Shown: positions 22,857 through 36,194, numbered from the stretch's first letter. The stretch: 64,000 nucleotides of DNA from Diphasiastrum complanatum (GCA_029204225.1 CM055100.1:33780645-33844644), one strand, 5' to 3'. The notes: generated by a model from the sequence alone, not told the origin. Numbers and translations are program-made.

Positions 22857-23299
22857 TGGATCAATAGTTGGTCATCCATAGCTCCTTCGCATGTCTCCCC
22901 AACAAGTGGTATCAAAGCCAAGTCATTGTCCTCAACATCTTGTGGGGTGGTGGCATCTCAACGATCATTATATTATCTTAAATGGATCAGTGGCAATGTT
23001 GGAGAGGGATAATATTCTATGGGTGACATTGATTTGGGATTTACCCAGGTAAAGGATATTTTGTAGCGGCAATATCGAATCGATATGTTTTTTTTAATTT
23101 TTTTATATGCTTAGCCTTGTTAAAGTGCATACAAAGGTAATTAAGGAAAATCTCCAAATTTGAAGGTCGTCCTTAAAGGCAAAGTGCATAACTCTTTGGA
23201 AAATACTTGGTCACCCCACGAGATGTTGGGGAAAATGACTTGGCTCTGATACCGTGGAGAGACATGCGAAGGAGCTATGGATGAGCAGCTATTGATCAG
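22857..23299. repeat. Inverted repeat with two opposed primer-site-like motifs
   Basis: Left arm 22857-22950 and right arm 23209-23299 are reverse complements at roughly 85-90%, around a 258-bp spacer. Each arm carries a methionine-initiator-tRNA-type primer sequence: TGGTATCAAAGCCAAGTC on the left and, read on the minus strand, GGTATCAGAGCCAAGTC on the right. This looks like two LTR/leader junction pieces placed head to head, or a foldback structure. No coding sequence. Confidence 0.75.
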
Positions 23300-23840
23300 A
23301 ATAAGCAATCAACAACCAAGCTAATGCTACCATTGTTAAAAATGGTAAGAAATTAATAAGCTAGAAGTTTGTCAGTTCTGGATGACTTGGTAATAGCTTT
23401 AATCCAACCTAAGGAAAATGTTGGGTTCCCCAACATAAATCTTGTCGCTCTTAATAAAGTATTAGTCTCTTTATAGGTGTCCGTGATAGTCATTGAAGAA
23501 AGCTCAATAATGGGTGTCTATGATAGTCGTTGCTATCTTCAATCATGTCTATGACAGTCGTTGCTTTCTTCAATCAGACAACTGATTTTTACACCATGAA
23601 AAGAGTTGGCCAAAATGAAAAATGTTAGAGTAAGAATAGATATGAGAAGCGCAATTATACAAGTCATGCAATCCATAAACATGAATAACATTAGACAACT
23701 AATTTATAATAAAAATTTTGAATTGTATTGCATAGCAAAATGTATACAATATATCAAAATTGACGATTAGAAGCTAAGATAGCTTACTAAGCTCTATATT
23801 GGGTGTGTTATGCATCATCTATTGGAATGGCACGTCACTG

Positions 23841-24600
23841 TTGTTGGAGGGTTTGCGGATCCCAAGACAACCCTAACCCTAGTTAATAAGTGAGAGGGAT
23901 TTGGCACCCTGCGTGTGTAAGTCCAACCCGATGATCACATAGAGATTTGATTAGTTGAAAGTCAATAAAAGGACTTTAGGCCTTTTTTGCGGGACTTTTA
24001 ATGTCGCAGGGCCTAAATGTCAAGTTAGTGAATAAAGTTGGGTTTCCCTCCAATTTGGATGGTTCTCACTCTTTTTTAAATCTGAATAATTAGGGAGGCA
24101 GAAATGGACCCAGGATTCAGAGGCCAGGGTCCTCCTCTACTATAAAAAGGGACCAACTCGAGTTCCTACACATGTTCATTTTCTCATTTCAATAAAGCAT
24201 ATTGGTTCTCTTCTGAAATGGATTGATGAATGTCCTTGCTCTCTATCACTTTTCCTCCATCTCTCATGCTTTCTTTGGATTTTGCTAATTGTTGGATCTA
24301 ATTGTTATTGGGATTGCATGTTGTTATATTTTTTATGAGAGAGAAAGGGAGAGAGAGAAAGAGTAAGCTATCTTGTTGTGGATCGTAGTGTTAATGGATC
24401 GTAGTGTTAGTGGATGTAGTGTTAATGCTTAGGGTTAATGGATGTTAGATTTAGATTTGGATCTTTCATTCATGCTGAAATCTGAACTATACTATCAATC
24501 TCATGGGAACGAATCTATGCGTGACAACTAACTTCGTCTCTTTGATGCTAGATTGATTAGATCTTGGATTGAGGTTAGGCAAGGAAAGAAACCCACTACA
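23841..24600 (+). mobile_element. 5' LTR of a Tat/Athila-like gypsy element (left edge approximate)
   Basis: It ends ...CCACTACA just before a primer-binding site at 24605. It contains TATAAAAAGGGACC at 24140, a good TATA box. Near its start it carries GGCACCCTGCGTGTGTAAGTCC, whose reverse complement occurs in the second, inverted LTR near 33940-33965. The left boundary (TGTTGTTGGAGG near 23838-23841) is a guess. Confidence 0.65.
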
Positions 24601-24604
24601 ATTT

Positions 24605-24622
24605 TGGCACAATTGTTGGGGA
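24605..24622 (+). promoter_or_regulatory. Decayed tRNA-Asp-type primer-binding site
   Basis: TGGCACAATTGTTGGGGA matches TGGCGCCGTTGCCGGGGA at 13 of 18 positions. The latter complements the 3' end of plant tRNA-Asp and primes many Tat/Athila elements. Four of the five differences are G/A or C/T transitions, as expected from methylated-CpG decay. Position right after the LTR end supports it. Confidence 0.75.
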
Positions 24623-25828
24623 GCTACGCCAATTTTCAGTTTGCAGCATGGTTGTTGGATGGTTAGCTTGCATTAGGCATCGTGTTGTGGCATGAATAGT
24701 GTTAGATCTGCATTTAGGATTAGTTTGGGAGTGGTTTTGCTTGATTTGAGTGGATTTGCTTGTTTGAAATCTAATCTGATTGTAGAATAGAAAAAGCTAT
24801 TCAGATCACCAATCTTAAGATCCATTTGGATCTGAGATATCAGAAAAAACAACAAAAACCAGTCAAATCTGCCAGATTTTGGTCAAAAAAAGACAAAAAT
24901 TGTCATCAGAGTTGATAACTTTTTGCCCTCTTTCAGGAAACCTTCGCCGAGTTGCAAAGACCTTCGGTTTTGATCACAAAATCTTTAGCTTGAAGGGTAA
25001 ACAATCCTTCCCAACAGATTTCCAGAAACATCAGAAAAACCGTCAAAAAACACCAAAAAATCACCAAAACCCTAAAAATACAAAAAAAAGAACCTTCGCC
25101 CAATTCACTGTGCATAGGTGTGATTCAGATCTATCTACTGCCGGTCGACAAAGAATAATACCAAAAATAGAAGGTTTTTTCATAAGATTAATTGTCATAT
25201 TGCCATATTTTTGCCAAAAAAGTCACTTTTTTGCAAAAATACCAGTATTACTCTTGATCCTTTGCCAAAACCTTCGTCGAGTTTTCAAAACATTCTATTT
25301 ATAGTAAAATATTATTTTTGAGTTCGGCGAATATTCTTCTTGTCCATATCATAGAAAATATTGATTTTTACCCTCGTCAAACTACAGAAATTGTATTTCC
25401 TTGTGTCAGAAAACTTTGTCGAGTTTACCATAGCTTTATTTGTGTCAGATTTTGCATCTGAGAGTTCGGCGAAGGCTATTTTCAAAGAAATTGTCAAAAA
25501 AATTGATCAGGGTGTTTTTTTTCCAAATTAGCACTGTTGAACCTTCGCCGAGCCAATCTTTGTCTAGGAAACCTTCCCCAGTTCTATTTTTAGAGTCTGA
25601 TTATAAATCAAGTCTCTGTCAAAATTTGGATCAAATCTGTATGATTTGGATTCTGAGAAATTTTTTATTTTTTGAGAAGTATCGATTGATTGAATTTCGA
25701 AATCTTTTTCACGATATAGAAATCTGATTCTTAAAGAGTAGAAAAGATCTAGCAGATCTGATCTGAGATAGTTTTGATTGAAAAATCTAGATCCAATCTC
25801 ATTGTCTACTTGTTTTGAATCTGTGAAG
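24623..25828 (+). other. gypsy leader with recurring CTTCGCCGAG motif
   Basis: Untranslated leader between primer site and gag. The word CCTTCGCCGAG, or close forms of it (CCTTCGTCGAG, CTTTGTCGAG, CCTTCGCCCAA), recurs at about 24941, 25091, 25270, 25411 and 25541. Its reverse form TTCGGCGAA occurs at 25323 and 25464. Long A-rich runs surround these. No ORF of interest. Confidence 0.6.
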
Positions 25829-27321
25829 ATGGATGCCCTTGGAGGTGCTCCTCAAGAAGTCAATCTAATGATTGTTAGAAGAGCACCCCGTTTGGATCTA
25901 TCCAAATACAATGGGTTAACAGATCCAATTAGATTTCTTCAGATCTATGCTGAATCTTGTGAAGGCTATGGCAAAATTTTCCCTCAAGATAAACTTAAGC
26001 TTTTTCCTATGGCCTTAACAGACGCACATAAGATTGGTACTATAATCACGATGAAACTGAGCGTACAGATTGGGAGGTTGTTAAAAGAGCCCTTATCACA
26101 CGATTCAAACCTCGAAAGTTTATGGAAGACCCATTCCTACATTTAAGTAAAATTAAAATGGGAAAGCGGGAAATGGTTCGAGATTACATTGAACGGGTGA
26201 AATGCCTCAAATCTGAGTGCGAACCTGATCTGATTAACGAAAATGCCATGATTATGTGGTTTTGTCAGGTCTACCTAAACGAATCAGACGTGAGTTGAAA
26301 TGCCATAATGAGTATGCACTCTTGCAAAATGCTATGGACGATGCAATTTGGGAGGAGGATGAAGATTCAGATGATGTGTCAAATATCAGTATGTTGCCTT
26401 ATACAGCAAGGTAGACTACTACGACATCCACCACTACTGCATCAACGAATGCCAACGCTAATGCAGAAATGATGCTCAATGAGATCGATAAACTCGGGAA
26501 GAATCAGCAGAAACAGATGAAAAAGTTGCAGTCGCAATTTGATGAGAAGATCAAAGCATTGGAAGATTTTCATGGAAAAGCAAACAAGGAACCTGAGAAG
26601 TTTGCAAAGACTTTTCCTACTAGTAAAAATGTCTGGTGTTCTATTTGTACGAAAAAACGAATGGAAATCAGTGTATGCCATTTGTGTAATTCGTCTGATC
26701 ATGAGACTGCATTTTGCAACTTCAATCCTCGAATAATTCAACAACGATATGTCCAGATGGGATATCGAGAACCACAGTATGGAGGAAATCCAGCAGCTAG
26801 ACCTCGACAATCTGCTCTTGAATATCTGGAATGTTTAGCCTTACCTGCCCCACCAAAGGACTCTGCTCCACCTGCCAATTTGATGGAACCAGAACTATGG
26901 TAATGATCAAGAGGGTGGATCTTCAGAACAGTATGTTATATATGTTGTCACGCAACAACAAGCATCTAGAAACTGGACCAGAGCACCACTTGGATGCTTT
27001 GCATGTGGAGAAAATCACAGAGAATGTCCAAATAAAGAAATTTGTACCATTCCGTCGTGACTGTGGTTATGGGGATTGCCATAAAGACTGTCCAGCAAGA
27101 CCGAAGCCATCGCCAACTACAGCTCTTGTAAATTTGATAACAATCAAGCAAAGACCAGAAGCTCAGAATAAATCAAGTGTACCCTTGATGGTGGTCACCA
27201 GAGCGCAGAAGCAGAAAAAACTAGTGGTGGATCCAGTATCTGCTAATTCCTTTACCATTAACAGATATACCAACAACGTCTGGAGTCTATCCAAATCTTC
27301 ATGCAAAAAAAAGAAGATATA
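25829..27321 (+). pseudogene. gypsy gag, frameshifted, with zinc knuckles
   Basis: MDALGGAPQEVNLMIVRRAP starts at 25829, followed by LDLSKYNGLTDPIRFLQIYA, a typical Ty3/gypsy capsid start. After a frameshift near 26030 it continues with TDWEVVKRALITRFKPRKF and IERVKCLKSECEPDL. A TAG interrupts the frame near 26414. CSICTKKRMEISVCHLCNSSDHE looks like tandem Cys/His modules, followed by GCFACGENHRECPN, another CCHC knuckle, in a shifted frame near 26990. Gag packages element RNA. Several lesions make this copy inactive. Confidence 0.85.
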
Positions 27322-27723
27322 AGGATATGAGGCAGTGGATTAAACATCTGCAAGAGGAAGAGGAGCTTGAAGCTACTAAAGCAACAATCGAAGTTCGTCC
27401 TTCACCATTGCAGCCACCAAAGAAATTCACGTACAAATATGAATGATCAGTTGCATCATCATGAAGAAACCTTCAAGATGACTGAACCGGAAGTGTTGCA
27501 AACAAAACTGCTCATGAATATTTTATCTAGTAAGATTAATATTTCATTGGGAGAGTTCCTGAAGTTGGTGCCAAAAGCAAAAGAAGTCTTAGTGCAAAAG
27601 TCAACTCAAGCAGAACCAGAAGTCCATCAAGAGCCGCTTTTTTGTGCTGGATTTGAAGAATCTAATGAAGTACTCCATATCGGAGCCATTTGGGAAAGTG
27701 AACAAAGGAATATCACCTTGTCG

Positions 27724-29031
27724 ATACAATGTAGACAATTATAAATGATGGTCTATCGGATGCCTACCTGTTCCAAATCGATGCTACACCTAGATGGGTC
27801 AAACAGCTAGTCTCATTTTTATCAACAGGAGTAATGAATCCAACTATGTTTAAAGTCAATAAGCGCAAACTGATTTTGAAGTCTAGACCTTACCTTCTAA
27901 TTGTTGGGGGACAATTGTATAAAAAAGATGTAGATGGAATAATCATGAGATGTGTTAATGAGGATGAAGTAGAACAAATAATTTTCCTATCGCATGAAGG
28001 TGAAGGAGGATGCCACTTCTCATTTGACAATACCGCTAAGAAAATATTATTAGCCGAATACTGGTGGCTGACATTATTTAAGGACACTTACGCACAAATC
28101 AAAATCTGTGATGTCTCCCAAAGAATCAAGACTCCTCAATGAGCTGATTTTATGCCTTAAACTTCAATAACCGAAGGAGAAGCATTTCATAAGTGGGAAA
28201 TTGATTTTATAGGACCGATTAGCCCAGCCACCCAAGTAATCAATCTAGGTATATCTTAGTGGCCACTGACTATGCTACAAATTGGATAGAAGCTAGAGCA
28301 ACGAGGCAAGCTATTGCCAAGTTTTTGTATGAAAATGTTGTCACCCAATTCGGTTGTCCAATAGAGTGAGTGAGTGATAGAGGGACTCACTTCTTCAACG
28401 ACGTTGTACATAACCTCCTAGCCCATTACTTTGTGAAGCATCACAAAAGTACCCCATACTATCCTCGATGCAACGAGTTAGCAGAATCCTCAAACAAGAT
28501 CATCTGTCGAATGACCAAAGTAGTTGAAGCCACCCGAAACAATTGGGAGAAAAAGTTATATTCAGCTAGTTGGGCTTTTAGAACCACACCACGTAGATCC
28601 ACGTGGATGACACCTTTTCGTTGGTTTATGGCCAAGACGCAGTAATGCCGGTTGAATTTATCATTCCATCTTTACGAGTCGCATATTTCGAGCAACTTGG
28701 TGAGGAAGCAACCATCGAGCACCGATTTTTTAACCTTCACAAACTTTGTGAAACTCGGTTATTAAGCTATCATGCATAGCTAGTAAACAAATGTAGGCAG
28801 AAGGCCTGACATGATAATCATATTTAATTGAAGGAATTGGCTGAAGGAGATCAAGTTCTACTCAATAGAACTCGAAAGATTAAACCAGGTAAACTCAAAT
28901 TCTAAGACCAAGGACCTTATGTGATCACCAAGATTCATACCAATGGATCTGTACAACTGAAAACATTAGACGAGATCCCATTAGACACTTTGGTCAATGG
29001 ATCTAGATTGCACAAATTCTATACACCATGA
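27724..29031 (+). pseudogene. gypsy integrase region; RT and RNase H deleted
   Basis: A linker with FLSTGVMN leads to the LYKKDVDGIIMRC region and the HHCC zinc finger (HEGEGGCHFS... and the CDVSQ region near 28110). Then the integrase core: HKWEIDFIGPIS, VATDYATNWIEAR, VSDRGTHFFNDVV, STPYYPRCNELAESSNK. The C-terminal domain ends in LDTLVNGSRLHKFY with a TGA at 29029-29031, as in Tat/Athila pol proteins. No chromodomain follows. RT and RNase H, which should precede, are absent, so the element was internally deleted. Stops occur at 28139 and elsewhere. Confidence 0.87.
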
Positions 29032-29479
29032 AACTGTGATTTATTTTTGTATATGTGTATATATTCTTCAAGAAATAGGTAATATGTTTCTTGGTTTTAC
29101 GTAAGCAATTCATATCCATGCTTTTCCAAGAAATATATCCTCATACCCTCGTCTTTGCGAGTTTTTTTTTTCCAGCACAGTCTCTGTCCATTGCACGACA
29201 TTTTTGATGTCTACTTTTTTCTTTTCAATGACGTATTTCTCTTATTCCAATACACACCTAGTGTACTTACAAGTTCGTTCCATTTTTTTTCACACACCAA
29301 TTTGTTTGATGCTCAACTAACTATTCTATTCTACATTCCTCTTTACCACTTGTCCTTCCACAACGTTCTGAGAGAGGGAGAGACAAGGAGAAATCCTTGT
29401 GTTTCAAGAATCACGAATCAACTCAAGACATACTTCAACAAGTCCCTACCATAGTCATATTTAATGAGAAATTTGGCTA

Positions 29480-29715
29480 ACAGTTAAATCGCAAACGACC
29501 GCCAACCACCATAAAATGACCGTAGGAAAATAACCGCACTAGTCGAAAGCAACCGCAGATATCATAAAATGACCGTAGGCAAATAATCAAACTGGTAGAA
29601 AGCAATCGCAAGATACTGCAGACCATCGCAAGATGATCACAAACAAATAATCGCACTGGTTGAAAGTGACTGCAAGCAACCGTAGACGACCGCCGACCAC
29701 CACAAGATACCACAT
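29480..29715. repeat. Imperfect tandem repeats between integrase and extra ORF
   Basis: About four units of 50-60 bp share AACCGC..., CATAAAATGACCGTAGG and AAATAATC/ACCGCACTGGT(T/A)GAAAG. Tandem repeats between pol and the 3' LTR are common in Tat-lineage elements. Confidence 0.75.
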
Positions 29716-29818
29716 TATCCAAGAGCAAATCAACTGAGAGCAAATCAATAGAAGAGCAAATCAATAGAAGAGCAAATCAACCGAGAGCAAATCAACAGAA
29801 GAGTAAATCAACTAAAGG
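29716..29818. repeat. Short tandem repeat GAGCAAATCAAC(C)GA, about 7 units
   Basis: AGAGCAAATCAAC/T alternates with GA or AGA spacers from about 29720 to 29815, giving repeated units of 14-17 bp. It is distinct from the longer repeats just upstream. Confidence 0.85.
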
Positions 29819-30110
29819 TCACACGAGTGACATGTCAATCAACGATCACATCAGCCGAGAGCGTCATCGACCGACCAACATAAAATGATTGTTCGCAAAT
29901 GTACTTCTACCTCAAGAGTTTTTTTTGTGTAATCAAGTGTCAGCTCTCGCCACTCTATGGCGATCTTGCGCATGCTCACAACACTCTGACACATCTTGTT
30001 ACTACGTTCATACTTGTTGACTACACTTTATGAATTTACTAACCTAGAAAGCACCAAAAAGATTGAAACAATTCACAACCTAAAACACGCAAAGACGAGC
30101 AGCGATAACC

Positions 30111-31760
30111 ATGACTACTATTGATTTTGAGTTTATGGTTGGAAGCATTGATGTTCTTGTAATGGATATGAAGGAAATGCAGCAGTGGTATGAGGAGGCA
30201 CAACCAGTATTTCAGATATTGGAATTTAAGATCCCTCCGACCCATGGTTATCAAAGCCACTTCCTGATGACAATGGTGTATAACCAATACAACCCTACAA
30301 TGAAGGAGTTTTCATTCAATCTCTCGAGGAGCAGTAGTCACACATTTGTCGTGCCTATGGCCACCAAAGACATGATGGAGTCCGGGTTTTCAAAAGGACC
30401 AATCAGAATCACGAAGAAGCTGAAGGAGCTAGAGAGCACTCAGCATCTCCAATTTCTGGATACCTTGGTGGACAAGTACAATAACAAGGATGGCTATCTG
30501 TTAGAGGCCATCAAGAGCAAGGAATTGGTTGTAGCATGCCTGACCAAGTATACACACAAGAAGAGGTCAAAGGTAAAATACATTCTTATGTTAATTGTTT
30601 CACCGCTAGCATAATCACTTGTACAAAGAGTTGCACTCTACTGTTGTGGACCGATGCAACGAATTTTTTGCATGAAGGAATCAGCAAGAAGCAGACCCTT
30701 ACCACCTTTGGGTAGCTGCTCTTTGACATTACACAATCCCAGATTCAACGACATGACCTAAAAGCAGTTCTACCACCACTGGATAAGTAGCTAAGATAGT
30801 TGTAGATGATAACCGAGCCAGATGTAGCTGCTCAGGAAGAGGAAAAGCACTGTAGCCGAAAATACATTGCCGAGCCACAGATCCAGCAGCCGAGGAAGAG
30901 CACTAAGCAGAAGTAACCACTAGAAAAGATGGTCAGGTGCAGGATGATAATGCAACATTGGGAGAGGAACACATGACAACATCATCAGCCGAGGAGAATG
31001 TACCAGAGGTAAATTCGAAAATAGAGTCATTCGTGAACCATTGCCATTCTCTCACACCCACGTCATCATTATCGATGTTGATCAGCTTGATTACTTTGAA
31101 ACTAATGGTGTGTTATAAAGGCTTTCATGAAACTGTTTCTACAGGGGCTGTGCATATCAAAGAGGAGTTAACTCCATTGAGCGGACCCCTAACTCAATCC
31201 ATTTCCCTTTCCACAATACATGCCCCTTTATGATACATTTACCACCACCACTTTAGCTCATGCTACCACCACCTTACTGTCAGATCCACAATTTTGCTTC
31301 CCACCCTCACATTATACACCTTCTCAATTTCCTTTGTTCAGAGATGTCAGTAACCTATCGAAGACTACCAAACAAGCCCTGGAATCTCATGCCGAGATAT
31401 CCTTCCACTTGCACTGGTTGGTGAGCCAGAATGAAGAACTGGCTGATGGATTAGTCGAAAAGACTAAAGATCTGGAGGCTTGCCATGCAGAGCTCAAGGA
31501 CAAGAGGATATGAGCTGCAGAAGATGAGCTGAGAAGCGAGGAGCTGCAAGGGTTGATCCAACAATAGATCCACGACTTCTTGCAGCTACAATATCAGCTC
31601 AACCAACAAGACGCACAACTTTTACCGAGAGGTACGTGGAATTGATTCAGAGGTATGAAGCCCACAAGGACAATACCAAGACTTATCAAGACCACTACGA
31701 GAAGAAGCTGCTTGAGTCTTAGAGTCAAATTCAGAAGATGCAGCAGGACTTATTATAAGT
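30111..31760 (+). pseudogene. Extra ORF downstream of pol, coiled-coil, decayed
   Basis: An open stretch of 167 codons from 30111 (MTTIDFEFMVGSIDVLVM...) ends at 30614. Codon-like sequence resumes in other frames, with LLLWTDATNFLHEGISKK near 30640 and SHAEISFHLHWLVSQNEELADGLVEKTKDLEACHAEL at 31385-31500, which has coiled-coil character. After a stop it goes on with DELRSEELQGLIQQ and LQLQYQLNQQDAQL. It lies about 1.1 kb past the integrase on the same strand, where Tat-type elements can carry an additional ORF. I do not recognise the protein; it need not be an envelope. Confidence 0.55.
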
Positions 31761-32390
31761 CCTAGCAAGGTGAACCAGCTCTGGAGTACTACATGCAAGG
31801 TACAAGCAAGACTATTCATCCAAAAAAGAAAAAAGACCAAGATGGACATGGCATGGGAGGATCATCTGAGACCGCTACCTGACTACCCCCACCGCGACAC
31901 TGACCCCTCCTTCTCCATCCTATTCATCCTTAACAGGACCCAATTATCCATTGTTGATAACCATCATTGTCTTGCAATCCATCCGCTCAATGGACTGACA
32001 AATCATTTTTTATGTATAGTCTTAAGATAGAATAAGTTTCATTGATGTTTTGAATAGGGATGGCATGGCAATAGGCTTGGATTTCCACTGAAGGATTAAC
32101 CGAAGGATAACTAATAGTGAAACCGATTTGCAAAAGTAGAAAAACCAAAGAACCCAGTTGATAGTGTCAAATTGATGTTGTAGAGGGACCTGCAACAGGG
32201 TTGGCGGAGGGCAATGTTGGTAGATTATCTACCAATATCACAATCAGCCAAAAGGAATATTTCTAGTCCGAGTTCTTAAAGTAGCTAGACTTGTAAGTTA
32301 TAGACCCAACCATGGCATCTTGTTGTGTAAGACCATGAGTTGAGGACAAACTAGTTAGTTACTTGAGAGTTAGTTCGATGTGACATGAGA
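31761..32390. other. Region without recognisable genes
   Basis: Sequence between the extra ORF and the GGCGAGTAAT array. No conserved coding signal. It probably holds the unmarked junction between the plus-strand gypsy element and the inverted LTR/leader unit. Confidence 0.4.
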
Positions 32391-33066
32391 GTGGAGAGCT
32401 AAAAACAATATTTAGTTGTAGAAAGTAGCCAAGAAACAAAATGGCGAGTGATAGACAGTGGGCGAGTAATGGAGAATAATAGGCAGTGGGTGACTAATGG
32501 CAAGTAATAGATTGTGGGCAAGTAATGCTGAGTAATGACGAGTAATAGACAACGGGCGAGTAATGGACAATAGGCAAGTAATGGCAAAAAATGATTGTTG
32601 GTGAGAAATGGCAAAAAATGACTATCGGCGAATAATGGCGAAAAATCAAATCTTTACTCGCCGGTCTGCCAAGTAGTACATCAAGTACTATACTATGCTC
32701 AGTGCCAACCACGAGTAATGATACTGAAAAAAATACAAGAAATCTCAGTTGGCGAGTAATAGAAAAAGACGAGAAATTGGAAAATAACCGGAAATTTGAA
32801 TCGGCAAATAATGACGAAAAATAACTTAACATTCGCCAATCATCAGAAAGCTAGATCTAAGTTTTTTGAGCATGTTGTACTAATGGCGAGTAATAATAGT
32901 GAGTAAAAATACGAAAATTGGGTTGGGCGAGTAATAAATTTTGATGGCGAAAAATGGACTTTACTCGTCGAGGTAACAAAAGATGCCTCAGGGTCTGTTG
33001 TGGTCTCTAGGAAAGTGGCGAGTAATAACAATCACAGAAAAGTGGAAAAAACATAGTAGGCGAGTA
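32391..33066. repeat. Dispersed decamer array GGCGAGTAAT
   Basis: The word GGCGAGTAAT, or close variants of it (GGCAAGTAATGG, GGCGAATAATGG, GGCGAAAAATGG, GGTGAGAAATGG), occurs at least 17 times. Irregular spacing of about 10-60 bp separates the copies. On the minus strand this is the leader directly following a tRNA-Asp-type primer site, so it is untranslated leader sequence of a minus-strand gypsy element. Confidence 0.85.
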
Positions 33067-33147
33067 ACAAACCTATCAAAGAACAGAAAAATGACAAAAA
33101 AATACAAACAAAAAATCCACTTCTAGGACTGTTTAGCACCGTATCTG

Positions 33148-33161
33148 CGGCAACGGCGCCA
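33148..33161 (-). promoter_or_regulatory. tRNA-Asp-type primer-binding site
   Basis: On the minus strand TTTGGCGCCGTTGCCG lies a few T bases after an LTR end reading ...GGGTCCAACA. TGGCGCCGTTGCCG is a perfect match to the first 14 bases of the usual Tat/Athila primer site. It is better preserved than the site at 24605, so this element is younger or less methylated. Confidence 0.85.
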
Positions 33162-33167
33162 AAAAAA

Positions 33168-33975
<808 letters not shown>

Positions 33976-34025
33976 CCTATTTCTAATACTTCTAACTCTC
34001 TACTTAAGTTATGTAGTGTTTAGGC

Positions 34026-35640
34026 TTATTGCAGAAGCCTCTTGCCATATTCTAGAATATTCCATGTCATACCCATAACCGAACAACATATACCTTTCTT
34101 TGAAGATGGATCCTCCTTTGTCCTATCATCAAGAGTAATGTTGATATAGCAAAGGGCTCCTACCAAACAATATTTCAAAAGGGGTTTTCCATTCAATACC
34201 ACACTCGGCCATCTATTACGTAGAAAATTAGCACACAACGAAGCTTAATCCCAAAAGGATTTAGGAAAATCTGCACCTAATCTCATTGATTTGGCACCTT
34301 CACATAAGGTTTTATTCTTTCTCTCGGCCACTCCATTTTGTTGTGGTGTCCTTGGGCTTTTGTACTCCCTCTTGATCCCATTTGCATCACAAAATGCATT
34401 GAACTTGGTAGAAATGTACTCACCACTATTTTTACTCCTCAAGCACTTGATCCTTGTAGAAAATTGGACCTCCCTTACCATCTTGAACTTGGCAAAGACA
34501 TCAAACATCTCATCATTGCTCTTTCATAGATACACCCAACAAAATCTACCAAAATCATCAATAAAAGTCACATACATCTTAGCACGTCCATTGCTAATTG
34601 TAGTAACACTATGAATATCCGAATGCACAAGTTGAAAAGGCTTACTTGACCTTGGTGTAGATCTCGTGTAAGGTAACCTATGCAAAGCACATTGCTCACA
34701 AACATGATTCAAGCTTGTTAAAGAATTGGGAAGACCAAAAACAACTTGGCTCTTTGCCATCACCTCCAATGACTTGTAGTTGAGATGCCCCAATCTTTTC
34801 TGCCATACCTCTTGCAGTAAATATTGCTCCTTTTCCATACATCCGACTTGGTTAGCAACAACATAAGCATCGAGTTTAAACAATTTATGTCGCCTCTTCC
34901 CTTTTGCAATCAATTCATCCTCCTTCTTGATCAAACAAGCATCACCAACAAACTCCACTTTGAATCCCTTGTCAAGCATTTGACTCAAACTAAGAAGGTT
35001 CTTAGTGATAGATGTAATGAACAAAACATCCTTCAAATTCACATTCCTATTAGTAGAGAGGTAAATTGGAATTGTGCCAATCCCTTTGATTGCACACTCA
35101 CCATCATTGGCCATGTAGATCACCTTCTTGTCACCTTCAAATGCAATCAATGATGAATAATACTCCTCTTGATATGTCATATGTGATGTAGCTCCATTAT
35201 CAATCCACCAAGGATTAATGTCTCCATATTGCTTAGCCAATAAGAAAGATGACATAACAAAAGCATCATTTGAATTTTGTTCATCAACACCACCTTCATC
35301 AAGAGTTAGATTGGTTTGCTTCTCACCTTGATCTCCCTTATTCTTGAAGCAATCACTAGAAAAATGTCCTTTGACTTCACAATAGAAACATTTTATTTTG
35401 GATCTATCTTTCTTCTTGCCAACAAAAGTAGAAGGCTCACCTTGATCTTGCCCTTTTGACCATTTTCCTTTCCCTTTGTCCTTGAACTTGTCTTTTGAGA
35501 ACATAGCTTCTTGCTCTCCAACTTGAGATGTAGAAGAAAATCCTCCTCTTGCTTGGAGTCTAAATTCTTCAGCCACCAAGACCTATTGCAAGTCCTCCAT
35601 ACTTGGCAGAGGGCTGTCTATTTGTGTAGCAAAATGTCTT
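34026..35640 (-). pseudogene. Copia gag end - protease - integrase, truncated
   Basis: Reading down from 35640: the end of gag with one TAG (MEDLQ*VLVAEEF), then a lysine-rich stretch and an intact zinc knuckle CFYCEVKGHFSSDC. The protease box WWIDNGATSHMT has Asn where Ser is usual in DSG. The HHCC module (LGHLNYKSL...CEQCALHR) follows, then the integrase core with YVTFIDDFGRFCWVYL. It continues after a frameshift near 34510 with LRSKNSGEYIS and YKSPRTPQQNGVAERKNKT. It fades at about 34026 before RT. The 351-codon open stretch (35579-34524) is the best-preserved Copia reading frame here, but the element lacks RT, RNase H and LTRs. Confidence 0.9.
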
Positions 35641-36179
<539 letters not shown>

Positions 36180-36194
36180 GTCTCTGTTTTTATC

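Noticed and set aside
29480-29818. CRISPR-like repeat-spacer array
   Set aside because: The repeats are imperfect tandem units in a plant retrotransposon with no equal-length unique spacers and no cas genes.
30111-31760. Envelope gene of a retrovirus-like element
   Set aside because: I see no signal peptide, no clear transmembrane segment and no recognisable envelope motif; the visible part is coiled-coil-like.
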